A DNA stretch of 64,000 bases, from positions 36,133-100,132 of the forward strand of contig NZ_BDBL01000020.1 of NCBI RefSeq assembly GCF_001612965.1. The letters are read 5' to 3'. Each line of letters opens with the position of its first letter. The stretch's first letter is position 1. Made by a program: the position numbers and the translations under genes. The notes beneath the pieces were generated by a model. It was not told where the DNA came from. It saw nothing but the letters and a program-made list of their open reading frames with translations, and ran no database searches. The stretch is from Nocardia kruczakiae NBRC 101016 (GTDB lineage Bacteria > Actinomycetota > Actinomycetes > Mycobacteriales > Mycobacteriaceae). Below are positions 60,323 to 64,000 of the stretch, in pieces.

Positions 60323-61651
60323 ATGAGTGAACGGCAATTGCATCTGAACGCCTTCATCTATCCCGCGGGCCACCACGAGGCCGCGTGGCGGCATCCCGAC
60401 AGCAGGCCCGACCGGATCTACGACGTGACCTATTACCAGGAGATCGGCCGCACCGCCGAGGCCGCCACGCTCGATGCGGTGTTCTTCGCCGACGGCCCCG
60501 CGCTGCGCACCGATGTGCGCTACAACGCCGCGCCCGGCCTGGAACCGATCACGCTGCTGACCGCGATCGCCTCGGCCACCACGCATCTGGGCCTGATCGC
60601 GACCGCGTCCACGACCTATTACGAGCCCTACAATCTGGCCCGGCTGTTCTCCTCGCTCGATCACATTTCGGGCGGGCGCGCCGGATGGAATATCGTCACC
60701 ACCGGAACCGACCTCGCCGCGGCCAATTTCGGCCTGGACCGTCACCCCGATCACACCGAACGTTATGCGCGCGCACGCGAATTCGTCGACGCGGTCGTCG
60801 GATTGTGGAACAGCTGGGACGACGACGCGGTGCTCCTCGATCGTGCCGCCGGCATCTACGCCGATCCCGACAAGATCCATCGCATCGATTTCCGCGGCGA
60901 ATATCTGCGCGTGCGCGGACCGTTCAACGCCGCACGCACTCCGCAGGGCCATCCCGTACTGGTGCAGGCCGGCGCCTCCAACGACGGACGGGCCTTCGCG
61001 GCACGCTACGCCGAGGCCATCTTCACCGCCCATCAGCGACTCGAGGACGCCCAGACGTTCTACGCCGACATCAAGCGCCGGGCCCGGGAGTTCGGTCGCG
61101 ACCCCGAACATGTGAAAATCCTGCCGGGTATCAGCCCGTTCATCGCCGATACCGAGGCGCGGGCGAAACAACTGCAACGCGAATTCAACGAACTGACCGT
61201 GCCCGAATACGGTCTCGGCCAGCTGGAAAGCCTCGCCGGGGAATCGCTGCGGAATCTGGCGCTCGACGAACCGGTGCCCGCGGAATTGTTCGCCGACGCC
61301 GGTGATGTCACCGACAATGCGGCCAGCCGCCGGCAGGTGATCGCGGGCATCGTCACCCGCGAGCAGCCCACACTGCGCGGACTGCTGCACCGGCTCGCGG
61401 GTGCGCGCGGGCACCGGGTCTTCGCGGGGACGCCCGAACAGGTCGCCGACACCATCGAGGACTGGTTCCGCCACGGCGCCGCCGACGGATTCAACGTCAT
61501 GCCGCCCTACTATCCGGGCGGACTCGAGGTGTTCACCAGCACGGTGGTGCCGATTCTGCGCAGCCGCGGGCTGTTTCGCACCGAATACACCGGCACCACG
61601 CTGCGCGACCACTTCGGATTGCCGCGCCCCGGGTCGGCTGCGGCGAACTGA
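60323..61651 (+). CDS. NtaA/SnaA/DszA-family FMN-dependent monooxygenase
   Basis: 442 residues, related to but distinct from the paralogue at 56715. Conserved segments are LHLNAFIYPAGHHEAAWRHP, FFADGPAL, TTYYEPYNLARLFSSLDHIS, GRAGWNIVTT, ANFGL and VLVQAGASNDGRAFAARYAE, followed by FAGTPEQVADTIEDWFRHGA and FNVMPPYYPGGLEVF near the C terminus. The ATG at 60323 begins MSERQLHLNAF. It is transcribed away from the flavoprotein unit, with a shared regulatory region between. Confidence 0.93.
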   Translation: MSERQLHLNAFIYPAGHHEAAWRHPDSRPDRIYDVTYYQEIGRTAEAATLDAVFFADGPALRTDVRYNAAPGLEPITLLTAIASATTHLGLIATASTTYYEPYNLARLFSSLDHISGGRAGWNIVTTGTDLAAANFGLDRHPDHTERYARAREFVDAVVGLWNSWDDDAVLLDRAAGIYADPDKIHRIDFRGEYLRVRGPFNAARTPQGHPVLVQAGASNDGRAFAARYAEAIFTAHQRLEDAQTFYADIKRRAREFGRDPEHVKILPGISPFIADTEARAKQLQREFNELTVPEYGLGQLESLAGESLRNLALDEPVPAELFADAGDVTDNAASRRQVIAGIVTREQPTLRGLLHRLAGARGHRVFAGTPEQVADTIEDWFRHGAADGFNVMPPYYPGGLEVFTSTVVPILRSRGLFRTEYTGTTLRDHFGLPRPGSAAAN

Positions 61652-61679
61652 AACCGAAATCTCTCCGCCGCACCGTGTT

Positions 61680-63056
61680 TCAGCGGGCGGGACATTCATT
61701 CGGCGCGGGCACACCGCGCAGTCGCTGATCGAGCCAGTCGATCGCGCCCGGGAAACCGGCCATCAGGGTGATCGAATGTTCTCCCAGGACGCTGCGGAAG
61801 ACGGCGGGAACGCCACGAGCGCACTGCGTGCGGAACAGATCGGTCGACTCGACCTCGGGAATCCAGATGTCGAGCAGGCCGTGGTAGATGTACAGCGGCG
61901 CGGCGGATTTCCGGTCCCGCAGATCGGTGGCGGCGAACAGCGCGCGGGCCGCCTCGGTGTCGAGCGGATGGGCGGTGTCGGTCGCCAGCTCGATCGGCAC
62001 GCCGGTCACGCCCAGCGGCCCGTTGCTGTCGCCGCAGGTGTCCTTCACCGGGGAGGTGGCCAGCCACTCCCCCAGATGGTTGAGCTGATCCAGCAGTTCC
62101 GGGTGTTCGCGGGCGAAGGCCAGCGCGACGACCATCAGGATTCCCGACGCGATATTGCCGTTGAAATGACGGGCCACCTCGCCGTAGTCGGTGGCCAGAC
62201 CACCCACCGACACCCCGACGATCGACCCCGCCAGTTCCGGCGCGTACTCGCCGAGCAGCATATCCGCCGCATAGGCCGCGATCGCACCGCCGGAATAGCC
62301 GCCGATCGCGAACTTGCTGTCTCCCAACGTCTTCGGTTCGACCGTGCGCACCGCGCGCATCGCGTCGAGGATCACATGCCCGGCGACATGTGGTTCGGCA
62401 TAGGCCATCCACGGGCCCTCGTGGTCGGGAACGAGAACTCCGTAGCCGCGCGAGAGGCCCCACCACGTCGTGGGCGGGAAGAGGTCACCCGCGCTGAATT
62501 TGGGATGCAATCCGTGCGCCAGGGCATAACCGGGGGTGCAGCGCAGGCCGAGCGAATTGATCGGGATGGCGTTCACCAGCACGGGGCGCTGTCCGGGACC
62601 GGTCCAGTTCGCGGCGGGAATCAACAGGGTCGCCGTGCCGAACGAGGGCGCACCGGTCGCGCCCGTGGAACGGAATTTCAGCTGCAGCGCGCGGGCGATC
62701 GGCACCACGGCCAGCGGCGCGGCCGTGGCGGTCACATCCCGGACCTCGATCGGGTCACCGGGGCGCATCGCCTCGAGTCCGGCCGGCCACTGATCGAACA
62801 GCGGATCGCCGGCCGGCGGCGACAACACCGACCGCCACAGCGCGGCGAGCTCGGGCGGCAGTTGGGCGTTGGGCGGCGGGGGCGCGGGCGGCAGATTCGG
62901 CGCCGGGATCGTGCGATCGATCCACTGCTGCCATTCGGTCGAATCCGTGGGAGCAGGGCCGTCGTCCGCACGACCGAGCGGTGGGCGAACCGTCATCGAC
63001 ACCAGCAGGGCACAGGCCGCGAGCACGACGATCAGCAGCGTCCGGGCTCGTTTCAC
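61680..63056 (-). CDS. secretory lipase (LIP family)
   Basis: 458 residues. A GTG start at 63056 is preceded by GGAGG. The signal peptide MKRARTLLIVVLAACALLV is followed by a Pro-rich region and a fungal-LIP/mycobacterial-type alpha/beta hydrolase domain with Ser255 in IGGYSGGAIAAYA, an acid in YHGLLDIWIPE and the His in LGEHSITLMA. It probably hydrolyses triacylglycerols or esters outside the cell. The upstream small secreted protein gene overlaps its start. Confidence 0.9.
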   Translation of the reverse strand: MKRARTLLIVVLAACALLVSMTVRPPLGRADDGPAPTDSTEWQQWIDRTIPAPNLPPAPPPPNAQLPPELAALWRSVLSPPAGDPLFDQWPAGLEAMRPGDPIEVRDVTATAAPLAVVPIARALQLKFRSTGATGAPSFGTATLLIPAANWTGPGQRPVLVNAIPINSLGLRCTPGYALAHGLHPKFSAGDLFPPTTWWGLSRGYGVLVPDHEGPWMAYAEPHVAGHVILDAMRAVRTVEPKTLGDSKFAIGGYSGGAIAAYAADMLLGEYAPELAGSIVGVSVGGLATDYGEVARHFNGNIASGILMVVALAFAREHPELLDQLNHLGEWLATSPVKDTCGDSNGPLGVTGVPIELATDTAHPLDTEAARALFAATDLRDRKSAAPLYIYHGLLDIWIPEVESTDLFRTQCARGVPAVFRSVLGEHSITLMAGFPGAIDWLDQRLRGVPAPNECPAR

Positions 63057-63280
63057 AGCAACCTCCACAACAGATCGACCAACCCCGTGCCGGGGCGGTA
63101 GTGACTGGAGCCGAGATCGGGTTCGAAGGACCCGCCGGGAACAACGATATCCCCAGCTGACGGCACCTGCGCGCAACTCACCGCCATCCCGCCGACCGGA
63201 TCGCCCGCGAGGATGCCGACCGCGAGAACGGCCGTTGGGAGGAACCGCCGGCACGGTTTGGATGCCACAACGAAAACCAC
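63053..63280 (-). CDS. small secreted protein translationally coupled to the lipase
   Basis: 75 residues from a GTG at 63280 with an AAAGGGGC site. The N terminus (VVFVVASKPCRRFLPTAVLA) is a likely signal or membrane segment, and the mature part contains VSCAQVPSAGDIVVPGGSFE, PDLGSSHYRPGTG and LVDLLWRLL at the end. The stop overlaps the lipase start (GTGA), so the two are made together. It may be a chaperone or partner of the lipase. Family unrecognised. Confidence 0.65.
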   Translation of the reverse strand: MVFVVASKPCRRFLPTAVLAVGILAGDPVGGMAVSCAQVPSAGDIVVPGGSFEPDLGSSHYRPGTGLVDLLWRLL

Positions 63281-63446
63281 TGCGCCCCTTTGTGAATGAC
63301 TGCCCCGACGCAGCCACACCCTACGGTCGGCGCGGGCGGCGCGGAGCCGATCGGACCACGGTCGTGCACAACTCACGAAGCCGGAGCGTCGATATCGGTG
63401 CCCGGCACAACGGGTGGACAGGTGAAACGGGCAATTTTCATCAAAT

Positions 63447-63476
63447 GTGCATGATGCACCTAATATGTATGATGCA
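63447..63476. promoter_or_regulatory. paired operator upstream of the MFS gene
   Basis: A perfect palindrome GTGCAT-G-ATGCAC (63447-63459) is followed seven bases later by a near copy, TGTATGATGCA (63466-63476). A TATGAT -10-like element (63468-63473) overlaps the second copy, so a repressor bound here would block transcription of the transporter. Confidence 0.6.
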
Positions 63477-63508
63477 AACTTCGGCTCGTGATATTCGAGG
63501 AGTAGGGC

Positions 63509-64000
63509 GTGGAGAAAGCACATACCGCCGGGCGTTCCGGCGCGATACTGGCGGTGCTGGCATTCGCCGGCATCGTCGTCTCGCTGACGCAGACGGTGGT
63601 CGTGCCGTTACTCGGCCAGCTGCCGCAAATCCTGCACACCAGCCCGGCCAACGCCACCTGGGTGGTCACCGTGAGCCTGCTGGCCTCCGCGGTCACCACA
63701 CCGGTGTCCGGACGATTGGGCGACCTCTACGGCAAACGCCTCGTGCTGCTCGGCTCGACGGTGCCACTGCTGGCCGGGTCGGTGATCTGCGCGGTGTCCT
63801 CCTCGCTGTGGCCGATGATCGTCGGGCGCGGCCTGCAGGGTATGAGCGCCGGCATCGTGCCCGTCGGCATCGCCGCACTGCGCGATCTGCTGCCGCGCGA
63901 ACGCCTCGGATCGGGTATCGCGCTGATCAGCTCCTCGCTCGGCATCGGCGGCGCGCTGGGCCTGCCGATGGCGGCCGCGGTCATCCAGTACTCCGACTGG
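63509..64000 (+). CDS. MFS transporter (DHA2/EmrB-QacA family), 3'-truncated by window
   Basis: Only the first 164 residues are present. GTG start preceded by GAGGAG. Five membrane segments are visible. Segment 1 has GAILAVLAFAGIVVSLTQTV; motif A is GRLGDLYGKRLVLLG, and the motif after it, IVGRGLQGMSAGIVPVG, is the DHA2-type signature. A drug or metabolite exporter is likely. It is transcribed alone here and controlled by the adjacent operators. Confidence 0.9.
   Translation, partial: MEKAHTAGRSGAILAVLAFAGIVVSLTQTVVVPLLGQLPQILHTSPANATWVVTVSLLASAVTTPVSGRLGDLYGKRLVLLGSTVPLLAGSVICAVSSSLWPMIVGRGLQGMSAGIVPVGIAALRDLLPRERLGSGIALISSSLGIGGALGLPMAAAVIQYSDW

Overview
This is a high-GC actinobacterial chromosome segment, most likely from Nocardia or a close relative. 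The evidence is the strong G/C third-position bias, the M. tuberculosis-like gene order around ptpA and cobD, WXG100/EspG proteins, an XRE/DUF397 remnant and an actinobacterial-type rnpB. No tRNA, rRNA, CRISPR array or complete insertion sequence is visible. Genus and functions are inferred from sequence alone.

Layout. 1-8.6 kb: a frameshifted quinone-reductase-like gene cut by the window edge, a MerR regulator, an RNB ribonuclease, small secreted or unknown proteins, an SDR, an NTF2-like protein, a Clp-N fragment protein, an ABM monooxygenase, rnpB (minus strand), lactate 2-monooxygenase and an alpha/beta hydrolase. 8.6-16.6 kb: a block matching M. tuberculosis Rv2228c-Rv2236c (RNase H/phosphatase, zinc-ribbon protein, NIF3, cobC, ptpA, SURF1, cobD), with an OsmC gene inserted and ptkA missing. 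16.6-26 kb: an ECF41/SigJ-type sigma factor with its own consensus promoter, alanine dehydrogenase, an MBL hydrolase, a GlxA-type regulator, gamma-carbonic anhydrase, a TetR regulator, a solitary N6-adenine methyltransferase and a 5'-nucleotidase lipoprotein. 26-31 kb: a P450, a NERD-like membrane protein, a decayed XRE gene and an amidase.

31.4-37.8 kb is a type VII secretion accessory island on the minus strand. It holds a DUF3558-like lipoprotein, an Esx-like helical protein, a PPE-like substrate and EspG, followed by two WXG100 proteins, a WXG100-type polymorphic toxin and its probable immunity gene. A frameshifted Uma2 gene lies between the two halves on the other strand. No ESX ATPase or membrane core gene is in the window.

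38-51.8 kb is metabolic and regulatory. A tightly coupled operon (flavin monooxygenase, MarR, CocE-type hydrolase, DUF3237) is followed by two paralogous P450s that lack the ExxR motif, a canonical P450, two degenerate loci (an XRE-DUF397 fusion and a Uma2 remnant), a cupin/GlxA divergon and a MerR/serine-hydrolase module. GTTTT-AAAAC palindromes lie upstream of the MarR operon and of both ExxR-less P450s, which suggests one regulon. 52-64 kb: small secreted and lipoproteins, a methyltransferase, a quinone oxidoreductase, a divergent redox cluster (two NtaA/DszA-type flavin monooxygenases, a fumarate-reductase-like flavoprotein and a ferredoxin), a secretory lipase, and the start of an MFS exporter behind palindromic operators.
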